64,000 bases of DNA from Thiobacillus sp. (GTDB lineage: Bacteria; Pseudomonadota; Gammaproteobacteria; Burkholderiales; Thiobacillaceae), in contig JAIBEI010000015.1 of the NCBI GenBank assembly GCA_019459055.1, forward strand, positions 1-64,000, in the 5' to 3' direction. Positions 1 to 9,860 of this stretch are shown here, piece by piece. The translations under genes were made by a program, and so were the position numbers. Under the pieces are notes generated by a model. The model was not told the origin of the DNA, did not search any database, and worked only from the letters and a program-made list of their open reading frames with translations. The stretch's first letter is position 1; each line of letters starts with the position of its first letter.

Positions 1-18
1 GTTTGAAATCACCACCAG

Positions 19-165
19 TCAATCCTTGATGCCGAGCTCGGTGGCTGCGGTCTGGGGGCGGGGGTTGCCGTCGCGCGGCGGGGTGGCGCGCACGATGGTG
101 GTGTGGGTCTTGCGCATCATGCTCATGATGCGCTGTTCGTCGTGCAGGATTTTATCGGCGTCCAT
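19..165 (-). CDS. small conserved-looking protein, 48 aa, function unknown
   Basis: A short complete reading frame running from ATG (complement of 163-165) to TGA (complement of 19-21). A CCGGAG Shine-Dalgarno-like sequence sits seven bases upstream of the ATG. Almost every codon ends in G or C, as in neighbouring real genes, which argues for coding. The protein starts MDADKILHDEQ, has a Met- and Arg-rich middle and a Pro-rich tail, and no cysteines or membrane segment. I do not recognise a family. It is divergent from the GalT-like gene; the 173 bases between them show nothing I can name. Confidence 0.55.
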   Translation of the reverse strand: MDADKILHDEQRIMSMMRKTHTTIVRATPPRDGNPRPQTAATELGIKD

Positions 166-338
166 GGGGAGGCTCCGGAGGGTCGGAAAAGACCTGTCAT
201 TGTCTGCGCCGGCCGGGCCTTCGTCAACGCAAGGCCTTGGCGGCGGCAGGGATAAAAAGCCTGACTGGGGGCATAAGAATAAGTGAACCGACAGCGTGGT
301 CCGGCTGATTTAAGCTTGGCAGCCACAGGAGAAGCCGC

Positions 339-1430
339 ATGTCAGAACCAACCCCCCCCGAGACGAACGAAGTCCGCGAAATCCGCATCAATCCCGTCGT
401 GCCGAGCGAGTCGGTGCTGGTCGCCACGGCGCGCAGCATGCGTCCGAAAAAGGCCGAGGAACTGGCGCCGCGCGACACCCGTAAGCATGTGGAAACCTGC
501 CCGTTCTGCCGCGGCAACGAGCACAAGACGCCGCCGCTGATCCTGAGCTGGCCGGCGGAAGGCGACTGGCAGATCCGCATGGTGGAAAACCTCTACCCGG
601 TGCTGGGCGACGACCGCGAACAGGCCGGCTTCAATTTCGGCCTGCAGCAGACCATCGACGGCTACGGCCGGCACGAGGTCATCATCGATCATCATGAACA
701 CGGCATCGCCGTGCAGGACATGGCGGAAAGCCATCTGGCCGCGCTGTTCGGGGTCTACCAGATGCGCATGCGGCAGTTGTTCGAATCGGACAGTCGGTTG
801 AAATACGTGCTGGTGTTCAAGAACTTCGGCCCGGCGGCCGGGGCGTCGATTCCGCACACCCACAGTCAGGTGATCGCGATGCCGGTGGTGCCGGAAAACG
901 TCGACGCCGAGGTGAAGAATAGCGCGGCGCATTTCGCCAAGCATCACCACTGTATTTTCTGCGCGCTGATCGACGAAGCGCTGACCTTCGAGGCGACGAT
1001 CTACGACCGGACCTCGGGGGCGGTGCGACGCAAGATCAACGTCGGCCAGTACGTGGTCGAGCGCGGCGAAAAATTCATCGCCATCAAGCCCTTTGCCAGC
1101 CGCTACGAATGGGAAGTGCACATCCTGCCGCTGACGCACCAGGCGGACTTTCTCGACGTGCGCGCCGAGGACATGGCCGACCTGGCACGGGTGATGAAAC
1201 GCACCATGGCGCGGCTGGATGCGGTCATCGGCGGCGCGCAATACAACTTCTTTCTGCACTCGGTGCCGCACGATGCCCAGCGTGCCGCCCACGCGCCGAG
1301 CTACCACTGGCATCTCGAAATCTGTCCGCGCACCTCGATTCCGACCGGTTTCGAGCTGGGCTCGGGTTTGTTCGTCAACACCATCAATCCGGAACAGGCG
1401 GCCGAGCGCCTGCGAGCGGTGGAGTTGTAA
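339..1430 (+). CDS. GalT-like nucleotidylyltransferase (HIT superfamily)
   Basis: Likely a galactose-1-phosphate uridylyltransferase-type enzyme, transferring a nucleotidyl group between a nucleotide sugar and a sugar phosphate through a histidine intermediate. Visible features are a zinc-type CPFC at residues 54-57, a second CIFC at 205-208, the active-site triad HTHSQ at 173-177 (classical GalT has HPHGQ), and a C-terminal half with WEVHILP and YHWHLE, the second HIT-like repeat of the GalT fold. Length, 363 aa, is normal for GalT. There is no galK, galE or other Leloir gene nearby, so the sugar substrate is uncertain; an ADP-glucose or other sugar-phosphate specificity is equally possible. 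Family assignment is firm, substrate is not. Confidence 0.75.
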   Translation: MSEPTPPETNEVREIRINPVVPSESVLVATARSMRPKKAEELAPRDTRKHVETCPFCRGNEHKTPPLILSWPAEGDWQIRMVENLYPVLGDDREQAGFNFGLQQTIDGYGRHEVIIDHHEHGIAVQDMAESHLAALFGVYQMRMRQLFESDSRLKYVLVFKNFGPAAGASIPHTHSQVIAMPVVPENVDAEVKNSAAHFAKHHHCIFCALIDEALTFEATIYDRTSGAVRRKINVGQYVVERGEKFIAIKPFASRYEWEVHILPLTHQADFLDVRAEDMADLARVMKRTMARLDAVIGGAQYNFFLHSVPHDAQRAAHAPSYHWHLEICPRTSIPTGFELGSGLFVNTINPEQAAERLRAVEL

Positions 1431-1440
1431 AACGCGCCTT

Positions 1441-1456
1441 TGGCACTACTCTTGCG
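1441..1456 (+). promoter_or_regulatory. sigma-54 promoter upstream of hflX
   Basis: TGGCACTACTCTTGCG matches the sigma-54 consensus (TGGCAC..., N4, TTGC) at all core positions, with exact GG-N10-GC spacing. It lies ten bases after the stop of the GalT-like gene. Transcription would begin near 1468 and give hflX a leader of about 170 bases, with no recognisable ORF or structure in it. No inverted-repeat enhancer was identified. The motif is seen directly; activity is inferred. Confidence 0.5.
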
Positions 1457-1638
1457 TTCGGCTTGAAATGCTGAAATCGACCCCAAGCTGTGAAGCCGTA
1501 TGCACATCCAGCCACAGTCCTCCCGGTATTCTCTTTTGAACGCACAGCGCTGCGCGCGTATCCCCGCATCGCCCGGCCGTATCGAAGGCCTCAAGCGGCA
1601 GGCCCCGATGCGGTTGCCCCACATGCGGAGAGTCGCCG

Positions 1639-2823
1639 TTGTTTGAGCGGCACGCGGGCGGCGAGCGTGTCATCCTGGTGGCGCTCGATTTCGGGACCCC
1701 GGATTTTGCCGAAAGCGTGGCCGAATTGCGCCTGCTGGCAACGGGGGCGGGGCTCGACATCCGGGGGGAGGTGCAGGGCAAGCGCAGCCGTCCGGACGCC
1801 GCACTGTTTGCAGGCAGCGGCAAGGCCGATGAAATCGCGGCGCTGGTGGCCGCCACCGAAGCCGATGTCGTCATTTTCAACCATGAACTGTCGCCCGCGC
1901 AGGAACGCAATCTGGAGCGTCGCCTGCACTGCCGGGTGATCGACCGCGTCAGCCTGATCCTGGATATCTTTGCCCGCCGGGCGAGCAGTGCTGAGGGCAA
2001 ACTGCAGGTCGAACTGGCCCAGTTGCAGCATTTGTCGACCCGCCTGGTGCGCGGCTGGACCCACCTGGAGCGTCAGCGCGGCGGTGTCGGCATGCGCGGC
2101 CCGGGCGAGAAGCAGTTGGAAACCGACCGCCGCCTGATCGGGTTGCGGGTCAAGGCGCTGCGCGAACGACTCGCCAAACTGGGCAAGCAGCGCCGCACCC
2201 AGCGGCGTTCGCGCGCGCGCCAGAACGTGCTGGCGGTGGCGCTGGTGGGCTACACCAATGCGGGCAAGTCCACCTTGTTCAATGCATTGACGCGCGCCGG
2301 CGCCTACGCAGCCGACCAGCTGTTCGCCACGCTCGACACCACCACGCGTAAGATTTACCTGCCACGCCCGGCTGAATCAGCCGGTGGTGAACCGGCGGGT
2401 GGCGAGGTGGTGCTGTCGGATACGGTCGGTTTCATCACCCGCCTGCCGCATGACCTGGTGGCGGCCTTCCGTGCCACGCTGGAAGCCACGGCCGAGGCCG
2501 ATTTGCTGCTGCATGTGATCGATTCGTCCAGCCCTGGGCGCGAGCGTCAGATCGAGGCAGTCGAAAAGGTGTTGCATGAAATCGGCGCGGATGCCGTGCC
2601 GCAGCTTCGCGTCTACAACAAGCTCGATCTGACGGACGTGGCGCCGGGGGTTGGGCGCGACGAGTATGGTAGACTTCAAAGCGTGTATGTGTCCGCGCAA
2701 ACCGGCGCTGGACTTGAACTTTTACGTGAGGCGCTGTCGGAAATTCTTCGCGCTGGCCATGTTCGGCATGAAGCCAGGCTGCCAGACGACACCTCTCCTC
2801 GAACTGAAGTTATCTCTGAATAA
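1639..2823 (+). CDS. hflX: GTPase HflX
   Basis: Ribosome-associated GTPase of the OBG-HflX family that splits or rescues stalled 70S ribosomes under stress. The N-terminal HflX domain carries the conserved RGGVGMRGPGEKQLE segment around residues 145-160. The G domain has GYTNAGKS (G1), DTTTRK (G2), DTVGF (G3), NKLD (G4) and SAQTG (G5). The start is TTG, chosen because GGAG lies eight bases upstream and the protein then begins MFERHAGGERVILV, as beta-proteobacterial HflX usually does. It is followed six bases later by hflK, so hflX-hflK-hflC-DUF2065-hisZ looks like one transcription unit. The hfq gene that often precedes hflX is absent; a sigma-54 motif lies about 180 bases upstream instead. 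Confidence 0.95.
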   Translation: MFERHAGGERVILVALDFGTPDFAESVAELRLLATGAGLDIRGEVQGKRSRPDAALFAGSGKADEIAALVAATEADVVIFNHELSPAQERNLERRLHCRVIDRVSLILDIFARRASSAEGKLQVELAQLQHLSTRLVRGWTHLERQRGGVGMRGPGEKQLETDRRLIGLRVKALRERLAKLGKQRRTQRRSRARQNVLAVALVGYTNAGKSTLFNALTRAGAYAADQLFATLDTTTRKIYLPRPAESAGGEPAGGEVVLSDTVGFITRLPHDLVAAFRATLEATAEADLLLHVIDSSSPGRERQIEAVEKVLHEIGADAVPQLRVYNKLDLTDVAPGVGRDEYGRLQSVYVSAQTGAGLELLREALSEILRAGHVRHEARLPDDTSPRTEVISE

Positions 2824-2829
2824 ATCGAT

Positions 2830-4026
2830 ATGGCATGGAACGATCCCCAATGGGGCAACAACGGCAACCGCAACAAGAACAGCGGACCGCCTGACCTCGA
2901 CGAGGTCTGGCGCCGTATCAATCAGCGCCTCAATGGTCTGTTCGGCAAGAAGGATACCGGTGGCGGCAGTGGCGGCGGAGAGGGTTTTTCGCCCGAAGGC
3001 TTGCCGGGTGGCGGCAATCTGGTCGGCCTGCTGATTGGCGTGCTGGCGCTGGTCTGGGTGGCAAGCGGGTTTTACATCGTCGATACCGGCCAGCGGGGCG
3101 TGGTGCTGCGTTTCGGCCAATATGTCGAGACCACCGAGCCGGGTCCGCGCTGGCATCTGCCGTGGCCGATCGAGTCGCGTGAGATAGTCAACGTCGATCA
3201 GGTGCGCACCGTTGAAATCGGTTACCGCAGCGACGTCAAGAGCAAGGTGCTGAGGGAATCGCTGATGCTGACGGATGATGAGAACATCATCGATCTGCAG
3301 TTTGCCGTTCAATACATCCTGAAAGACCCGAAAGATTTTCTCTTCGTCAACCGTGGACCGGAAGAAACGGTGCTGCAAGTGGCCGAAACCGCGATGCGCG
3401 AAATCGTCGGCAAAAACAAGATGGACTTTGTTCTGTATGAAGGCCGCGCTGAAATTGCAGCGAGCGCCAAGTTGTTGCTGCAGCAGATTCTCGATCGCTA
3501 CAACACCGGCATCAGCATCAGCCAGGTGACCCTGCAGAACATCCAGCCGCCAGAGCAGGTGCAGGCCGCGTTCGACGACGCGGTGAAAGCCGGTCAGGAT
3601 CGAGAGCGCCTGAAAAATGAAGCCGAAGCCTATTTCAACGATGTCGTGCCGCGCGCTCGTGGTCTGGCGTCGCGTCTGACGGAAGAGGCCGAGGGCTACA
3701 AGCTGTCGGTGATTGCCAACGCCGAGGGTGAGGCCAGCCGCTTCGCGCAAATTTTTACCGAATACCAGAAGGCGCCTCAGGTCACGCGCCAGCGTATGTA
3801 TCTCGACACCATGCAGGCCGTAATGAACAACACCAGCAAAATATTGGTGGACCAGAAGGGCGGCAACAGCCTTCTGTATCTGCCGCTCGACAAACTGCAG
3901 CAGACCGTGAGCCAGCCCTATAGCGCCGGCCCGGAGGTGCAGTCGGCTCCGGCGTCGGCCGCCACGCCCTTGGACGCTCGCACGCGTGACGCTTTGCGCA
4001 ACCGCGACCGGGAGGCACGGCCATGA
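2830..4026 (+). CDS. hflK: FtsH protease modulator HflK
   Basis: SPFH/prohibitin-family membrane protein that, with HflC, forms the large HflKC assembly around the FtsH protease at the inner membrane. The 398-aa protein begins with a Gly/Asn-rich cytoplasmic segment (WNDPQWGNNGN), has a single membrane anchor at about residues 57-79 (LVGLLIGVLALVWVASG), then the SPFH domain (FYIVDTGQRGVVLRFGQY) and a long helical region ending in an Ala/Pro/Arg-rich tail. Its last four bases overlap hflC (ATGA), indicating translational coupling. Confidence 0.95.
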   Translation: MAWNDPQWGNNGNRNKNSGPPDLDEVWRRINQRLNGLFGKKDTGGGSGGGEGFSPEGLPGGGNLVGLLIGVLALVWVASGFYIVDTGQRGVVLRFGQYVETTEPGPRWHLPWPIESREIVNVDQVRTVEIGYRSDVKSKVLRESLMLTDDENIIDLQFAVQYILKDPKDFLFVNRGPEETVLQVAETAMREIVGKNKMDFVLYEGRAEIAASAKLLLQQILDRYNTGISISQVTLQNIQPPEQVQAAFDDAVKAGQDRERLKNEAEAYFNDVVPRARGLASRLTEEAEGYKLSVIANAEGEASRFAQIFTEYQKAPQVTRQRMYLDTMQAVMNNTSKILVDQKGGNSLLYLPLDKLQQTVSQPYSAGPEVQSAPASAATPLDARTRDALRNRDREARP

Positions 4027-4904
4027 GCAAGCATCTCGGTTTCATCCTGATTGCGCTGATTGCATTGCTGGTGGTGCTGAGCGCCAGCATGTTCACGGTG
4101 GACCAGCGGCAGAATGCCCTGGTGTTCCAGCTGGGTGAGGTGGTGTCGGTGAAGACTAAGCCCGGCCTCTATTTCAAGCTGCCGCTGGTGCAGAACGTGC
4201 GCTATTTCGATACGCGCATCCTGACGCTGGACTCAGCCGATCCCGAACGTTTCATCACCTCGGAAAAGAAAAACGTGCTGGTCGATTCGTTCATCAAATG
4301 GCGCGTGATCGATGCCAGGCAGTTCTATGTGTCGGTCGGCGGCGACGAGCGGCGGGCGGAGATTCGCCTGAACCAGACGGTCAACGACGGCCTGCGTGCC
4401 GAGTTCGGCAAACGCACCATCAATGCGGTGGTGTCGGGAAGTCGCGAGGAAATCATGAGCATCATCCGCGCCAAGGCAGACCAGGATGCGCGAACGATCG
4501 GCGTGCAGGTGGTGGACGTACGGATCAAGCGGGTCGATCTGCCCGAAGCGGTGTCGGAGAACGTCTATCGCCGGATGGAAGCCGAACGCAAGCAGGTGGC
4601 CAATGAGCTGCGTTCGACCGGCGCGGCCGAGGCCGAAAAGATCCGGGCCGACGCCGACAAGCAGAAGGACGTGATTGTTGCCGAAGCCTACCGCGATGCC
4701 CAGGGCGTCAAGGGCCAGGGCGACGCAAAGGCCTCTGCGCTGTATGCCGCCTCGTATGGCAAGAATGCCGAGTTTTATGCGTTCTACCGTTCGATGCAGG
4801 CGTATCGCGAAAGCTTCAAGAGCAAGAGCGACGTGATGGTGCTCGACCCCAGCGCAGACTTCTTCAAGTACATGAAGAATCCGCGCGCGGCCGGCGGTCA
4901 GTGA
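4023..4904 (+). CDS. hflC: FtsH protease modulator HflC
   Basis: Partner of HflK in the inner-membrane HflKC complex that regulates FtsH. At 293 aa it has the family length: an N-terminal anchor (residues 5-24), the SPFH domain beginning FTVDQRQNALVFQLGE, and an Ala/Glu/Lys-rich helical region (residues 180-240) typical of the coiled-coil part. The stop overlaps the GTG start of the next gene by four bases. Confidence 0.95.
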   Translation: MSKHLGFILIALIALLVVLSASMFTVDQRQNALVFQLGEVVSVKTKPGLYFKLPLVQNVRYFDTRILTLDSADPERFITSEKKNVLVDSFIKWRVIDARQFYVSVGGDERRAEIRLNQTVNDGLRAEFGKRTINAVVSGSREEIMSIIRAKADQDARTIGVQVVDVRIKRVDLPEAVSENVYRRMEAERKQVANELRSTGAAEAEKIRADADKQKDVIVAEAYRDAQGVKGQGDAKASALYAASYGKNAEFYAFYRSMQAYRESFKSKSDVMVLDPSADFFKYMKNPRAAGGQ

Positions 4905-5083
4905 GCGGTTCCGACTGGCTGGCTGCAATCGGATTGTTGTTGGTGATTGAAGGGATCCTGCCGTTTGCCGCGCCTGCCGTGTGGCGGGAGGGCTTTCGCA
5001 GGATGCTGGAACTTCGCGATGGCCAATTGCGTTTTATCGGCGCTGCCTCGATTATCGGCGGCGTTTTTTTGTTGCTGATCTGA
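4901..5083 (+). CDS. DUF2065 (YjeT-like) small membrane protein
   Basis: 60-aa protein with two hydrophobic segments (residues 6-24 and 43-60) separated by a short basic loop (WREGFRRMLELRDGQLRF). This matches the DUF2065/YjeT family, commonly found directly after hflC in proteobacteria. Start is GTG, overlapping the hflC stop. Function is unknown; the conserved position suggests a role linked to HflKC-FtsH. Confidence 0.8.
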   Translation: MSGSDWLAAIGLLLVIEGILPFAAPAVWREGFRRMLELRDGQLRFIGAASIIGGVFLLLI

Positions 5084-5089
5084 ACTGAA

Positions 5090-6055
5090 ATGACTGCCTG
5101 GTTATTGCCTGAAAACGTCGAGGATGTGCTGCCGCCGCAGGCCTGGCGCATGGAGGGCATGCGGCGCGCGCTGCTCGACTTGTTCCGCGATCGCGGCTAT
5201 CAGCTGGTGATTCCGCCGCTGATGGAATACGTCGATTCGCTGCTGACCGGAGTGGGGGCCGATCTCGACCTCAAAACCTTCAAGCTGGTCGACCAGCTCA
5301 GCGGACGCCTGATGGGCGTGCGCGCCGACATCACGCCGCAGGTGGCACGCATCGATGCGCACCTGCTGGCAGCCAATGCCGTCAATCGCCTGTGTTACGC
5401 GGGCAGCGTGCTGCACACCCAGCCCGACGGCTTTCATCGTTCGCGCGAACCGATCCAGATTGGCGCCGAGTTGTATGGCGAAGCCGGCCCCGAAGCGGAT
5501 CTCGAAATTCTCGGGCTGATGCTGCAGGGCCTCGCCGCATGCGGGGTGAAAACGCTGCAGCTCGACATCGGCCACGTCGGGGTTTACCGTGCGCTGGCGC
5601 AGGAAGCCCGTTTGAGCCGCGAGGTCGAACACCAACTGTTCGGAGCGCTGCAGGCCAAGGACAGCAGCGCCGTGGCGGTTCTTGCCGCCGGTCTGCCCAT
5701 CGCCTTGCGCGACGCCTTTGCCGCACTGCCGCGCCTGTATGGCGACCGCAGCGTGCTGGCCGAGGCGCGTGCATGCCTGCCGCAGCTGGCAGCAGTCGAG
5801 GCCGCACTGGATACCCTGGAGACGCTCGACCGCGGCCTTGTCAACGTCGAGGCGGCCTATGATCTGGCCGAGCTGCGTGGCTACGGCTATCACAGCGGGG
5901 TCGTGTTTGCCGCCTACACCGGCGGGCGCAGCCATGCGATTGCGCAGGGCGGACGCTACGACGAAGTGGGGCGGGTATTCGGCCGGGCGCGCCCGGCCAC
6001 CGGATTCAGTCTGGATTTGCGCGAACTGGTCATCGCCGGTTCCGATGCTCAATAA
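5090..6055 (+). CDS. hisZ: ATP phosphoribosyltransferase regulatory subunit HisZ
   Basis: HisRS-like paralogue without aminoacylation activity that forms the regulatory half of the short-form (HisG-HisZ) ATP phosphoribosyltransferase, first step of histidine biosynthesis. The sequence shows LLPENVEDVLPPQAWRMEG at the start, class II motif 2-like RADITPQVARID, and the C-terminal GGRYDEVG and RPATGFSLDLREL. At 321 aa it is shorter than the roughly 380-aa beta-proteobacterial proteins I know, ending soon after SLDLREL. It is followed 34 bases later by purA, the usual arrangement in this group. HisG is not in the window. Confidence 0.88.
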   Translation: MTAWLLPENVEDVLPPQAWRMEGMRRALLDLFRDRGYQLVIPPLMEYVDSLLTGVGADLDLKTFKLVDQLSGRLMGVRADITPQVARIDAHLLAANAVNRLCYAGSVLHTQPDGFHRSREPIQIGAELYGEAGPEADLEILGLMLQGLAACGVKTLQLDIGHVGVYRALAQEARLSREVEHQLFGALQAKDSSAVAVLAAGLPIALRDAFAALPRLYGDRSVLAEARACLPQLAAVEAALDTLETLDRGLVNVEAAYDLAELRGYGYHSGVVFAAYTGGRSHAIAQGGRYDEVGRVFGRARPATGFSLDLRELVIAGSDAQ

Positions 6056-6071
6056 AGTGGCAGCACAATAA

Positions 6072-7388
<1,317 letters not shown>

Positions 7389-7410
7389 TGTATAAAATAA
7401 AAACTGAAAA

Positions 7411-7443
7411 AGCAAAAAGCCGACACGGGGTCGGCTTTTTGCT
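7411..7443. terminator. bidirectional intrinsic terminator between purA and tRNA-Leu
   Basis: A 14-bp perfect stem (7411-7424 with 7430-7443) with a five-base loop ACGGG. Its core GCCGAC/GTCGGC is followed by TTTTT on the plus strand and, because the repeat is symmetrical, also by T5 on the minus strand. It can therefore stop purA transcription and also the convergent tRNA-Leu transcript, which ends ten bases away. Confidence 0.85.
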
Positions 7444-7452
7444 TACAACATT

Positions 7453-7537
7453 TGGTGCCCAGAAGAGGACTCGAACCTCCACACCTTGCGGCACACGGAC
7501 CTGAACCGTGCGCGTCTACCAATTCCGCCATCTGGGC
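7453..7537 (-). tRNA. tRNA-Leu (anticodon CAG)
   Basis: 85-nt class II tRNA with encoded 3' CCA. Acceptor arm GCCCAGA pairs with TCTGGGC. The anticodon stem-loop is CACGG-TTCAGGT-CCGTG, giving anticodon CAG. It has a long variable arm and a T arm GGAGG-TTCGAGT-CCTCT. A strong promoter reads into it from the rnr side and a terminator hairpin lies just past its 3' end, so it is a monocistronic tRNA gene. Confidence 0.97.
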
Positions 7538-7549
7538 AATAAGGCGCGC

Positions 7550-7578
7550 ATTCTAGAGAGCAGAGATTAAATTGTCAA
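7550..7578 (-). promoter_or_regulatory. sigma-70 promoter of tRNA-Leu
   Basis: On the minus strand: TTGACA (-35, 7573-7578), a 17-base spacer, and TAGAAT (-10, 7550-7555), followed by a GCGCGCC discriminator of the kind seen at stringently controlled stable-RNA promoters. The -35 box overlaps the TTG start codon of the divergent rnr gene. Confidence 0.88.
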
Positions 7579-9860
7579 CGACCAAATCGCGCAGCCGCGC
7601 AAACAAACACAAAATTCCGGCGATTCGCCAGGCCGATCCGTTCTACGAGCGTGAGATCGAACGCTACGAGTCGCCGCTGCCGAGCCGCGAATACATCCTG
7701 CAGCTGCTGACCGAGGCAGGCTGTCCGGTCGACGCCGACGCCTTTGCCGGGCAGCTGGAAATCACCGAGACGGAGCGCGAGCTGTTCCAGCGCCGCCTCG
7801 GCGCGATGCAGCGCGACGGCCAGCTGATGCTCAACCGCAAGCGCCAGCTGTGCCTGCCGGACAAGCTGGACCTGATCAAGGGCCGCGTCGAGGGCCATCC
7901 GGATGGCTTCGGCTTCGTGGTGCCGGAAGAGGGCGGCGACGATCTCTATCTGTCGCCTAAGGAAATGCACCGCGTGCTGCACGGCGACCGCGTGATGGTG
8001 CGCGTGGCGGGCCTGGACCGGCGCGGGCGGCGCGAGGCGAAGATCGTCGAGGTGCTCGAGCACGTCAACAAGTTCATCGTCGGCCGCTACTACCTCGAGG
8101 GGGGGGTCGGTTTTCTGATTGCGGAGAACCGCCGCATCAACCAGGATATTCTGGTGCCGACCGAGCACGCGGGATCCGCGCAGTCCGGTCAGGTGGTCAC
8201 GGTCGAAATCGTCACCCAGCCCGGTGCGCACAACGAGGCGATCGGGCGGGTGACCGAGGTCATCGGCAGCTTCACCGGGCCCGGCATGGAAATCGAGATC
8301 GCCCTGCGCAAGCACGATCTGCCGTACGTGTTCCCGCCGGACGTCGAGGCGCAGGCGTCCAAGCTGCCCGCAAAGGTGCAGAAAAAGGACATGGCCGACC
8401 GCGAGGACATCCGCCATCTGCCGCTCGTCACCATCGACAGCGAGACCGCGCGCGACTTCGACGACGCGGTGTACTGCGAGCCGCTCGGCCGTAGCGGCTA
8501 CCGGCTGGTGGTGGCGATCGCCGACGTCAGTCATTACGTGCAGCCGCGCGATGCGCTCGACAGCGAGGGCTTCAACCGCGGCAACTCGGTGTACTTCCCG
8601 CGCCGCGTCATCCCCATGCTGCCCGAGGCGCTGTCCAACGGCCTGTGTTCGCTCAACCCGGAAGTCGACCGACTGTCGATGGTGTGCGACATGCGCATCA
8701 CCAGTACCGGCAGTGTCAAGGAATACCGCTTCTATCCGGCGGTGATCTATTCGCACGCGCGCCTGACCTACAACCAGGTGTGGAACTGGCTTTCCGGTGC
8801 GGCCGAACCGGAGCAGAAACACGCCGCGATGATGCCGCACCTGCAGGCGCTGGATAAGCTGTTCCGCACCATGCTGAAGGCGCGCGCCAAGCGCGGCGCG
8901 ATTGATTTTGGTTCGACCGAAACGCAGATCATTTTCGACGACCAGGGCAAGATCAAGGACATCGTGCCGGTGGTCCGCAACGATGCGCACCGCATCATCG
9001 AGGAGTGCATGCTGGCGGCCAACGTTTGCGCATCGGATTTTCTGCAGGAGAACAAGCAGCCCGCGCTGTACCGTGTGCACGAAGGCCCGACCCCCGAGAA
9101 GCTCACTGCGTTGCGCAGTTTCCTGGCCGAATTCGGGCTCGACCTCGGCGGCGGCGACAAGCCGCACGCCAAGGATTACGCCGCGCTGCTGGAGAAGATC
9201 AAGGATCGTCCCGACCACGGCCTGTTGCAGACCGTGATGCTGCGCTCGCTCAGGCAGGCGGTGTACAGCCCGGACAACAAGGGCCACTTCGGCCTGGCGT
9301 ACGAGGCTTACACCCACTTCACTTCGCCGATCCGGCGCTATCCTGACCTGCTGGTGCATCGCGGCATCAAGGCGGTGTTGAACAGCGAGAAACTGCCCGT
9401 CAAGGGGCTGGCTGAAATCGGTGCCCACTGCTCGATGACCGAGCGCCGCGCCGACGACGCCACCCGCGACGTCGACGCCTGGCTGAAAACCTATTTCATG
9501 CGCGATCGCATCGGCGACGAATACAACGGCACCGTGAGCGCGGTCACCAGCTTCGGGATGTTTGTCGCGCTCGACGACCTTCTCATCGAGGGATTGGTCC
9601 ACGTGTCCGAACTCGGCCAGGATTATTTCCATTACGACCAGGCCAAGCACTTGATGCTCGGCGAGCGGACAGGGAAAAGATATCGCCTGGGCGACCGCGT
9701 GCGCATCAAGGTGATGCGCGCCGACATCGAGACCAGCAAGATCGACTTCAGTCTGGTTGAACAGGACAGCTCTGCGCACGACATGCAGCGCGCATTCGAG
9801 CAATCAGAGCCGAAAAAGAAAGCCGCCGGCAAATCCGGTTCCGGCCGCAAGAAGAAATGA
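7572..9860 (+). CDS. rnr: ribonuclease R
   Basis: Processive 3'-5' exoribonuclease able to degrade structured RNA. The 762-aa protein has an N-terminal helix-turn-helix-like and cold-shock region, the RNB catalytic domain with IDSETARDFDDAVY (the metal-binding aspartates), FTSPIRRYPDLLVHR, a C-terminal S1 domain (GTVSAVTSFGMFVALDD) and a basic tail (SGSGRKKK). The TTG start gives the expected beta-proteobacterial N-terminus (DPFYEREIERYESPLPSRE); it lies inside the -35 box of the opposite tRNA promoter. The stop overlaps rlmB by four bases, so the two are co-translated. Confidence 0.95.
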   Translation: MSTTKSRSRANKHKIPAIRQADPFYEREIERYESPLPSREYILQLLTEAGCPVDADAFAGQLEITETERELFQRRLGAMQRDGQLMLNRKRQLCLPDKLDLIKGRVEGHPDGFGFVVPEEGGDDLYLSPKEMHRVLHGDRVMVRVAGLDRRGRREAKIVEVLEHVNKFIVGRYYLEGGVGFLIAENRRINQDILVPTEHAGSAQSGQVVTVEIVTQPGAHNEAIGRVTEVIGSFTGPGMEIEIALRKHDLPYVFPPDVEAQASKLPAKVQKKDMADREDIRHLPLVTIDSETARDFDDAVYCEPLGRSGYRLVVAIADVSHYVQPRDALDSEGFNRGNSVYFPRRVIPMLPEALSNGLCSLNPEVDRLSMVCDMRITSTGSVKEYRFYPAVIYSHARLTYNQVWNWLSGAAEPEQKHAAMMPHLQALDKLFRTMLKARAKRGAIDFGSTETQIIFDDQGKIKDIVPVVRNDAHRIIEECMLAANVCASDFLQENKQPALYRVHEGPTPEKLTALRSFLAEFGLDLGGGDKPHAKDYAALLEKIKDRPDHGLLQTVMLRSLRQAVYSPDNKGHFGLAYEAYTHFTSPIRRYPDLLVHRGIKAVLNSEKLPVKGLAEIGAHCSMTERRADDATRDVDAWLKTYFMRDRIGDEYNGTVSAVTSFGMFVALDDLLIEGLVHVSELGQDYFHYDQAKHLMLGERTGKRYRLGDRVRIKVMRADIETSKIDFSLVEQDSSAHDMQRAFEQSEPKKKAAGKSGSGRKKK

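Noticed and set aside
7575-9803. Long minus-strand open frame opposite rnr
   Set aside because: It mirrors the RNase R codons, has no family resemblance and lacks a ribosome site; a compositional shadow.
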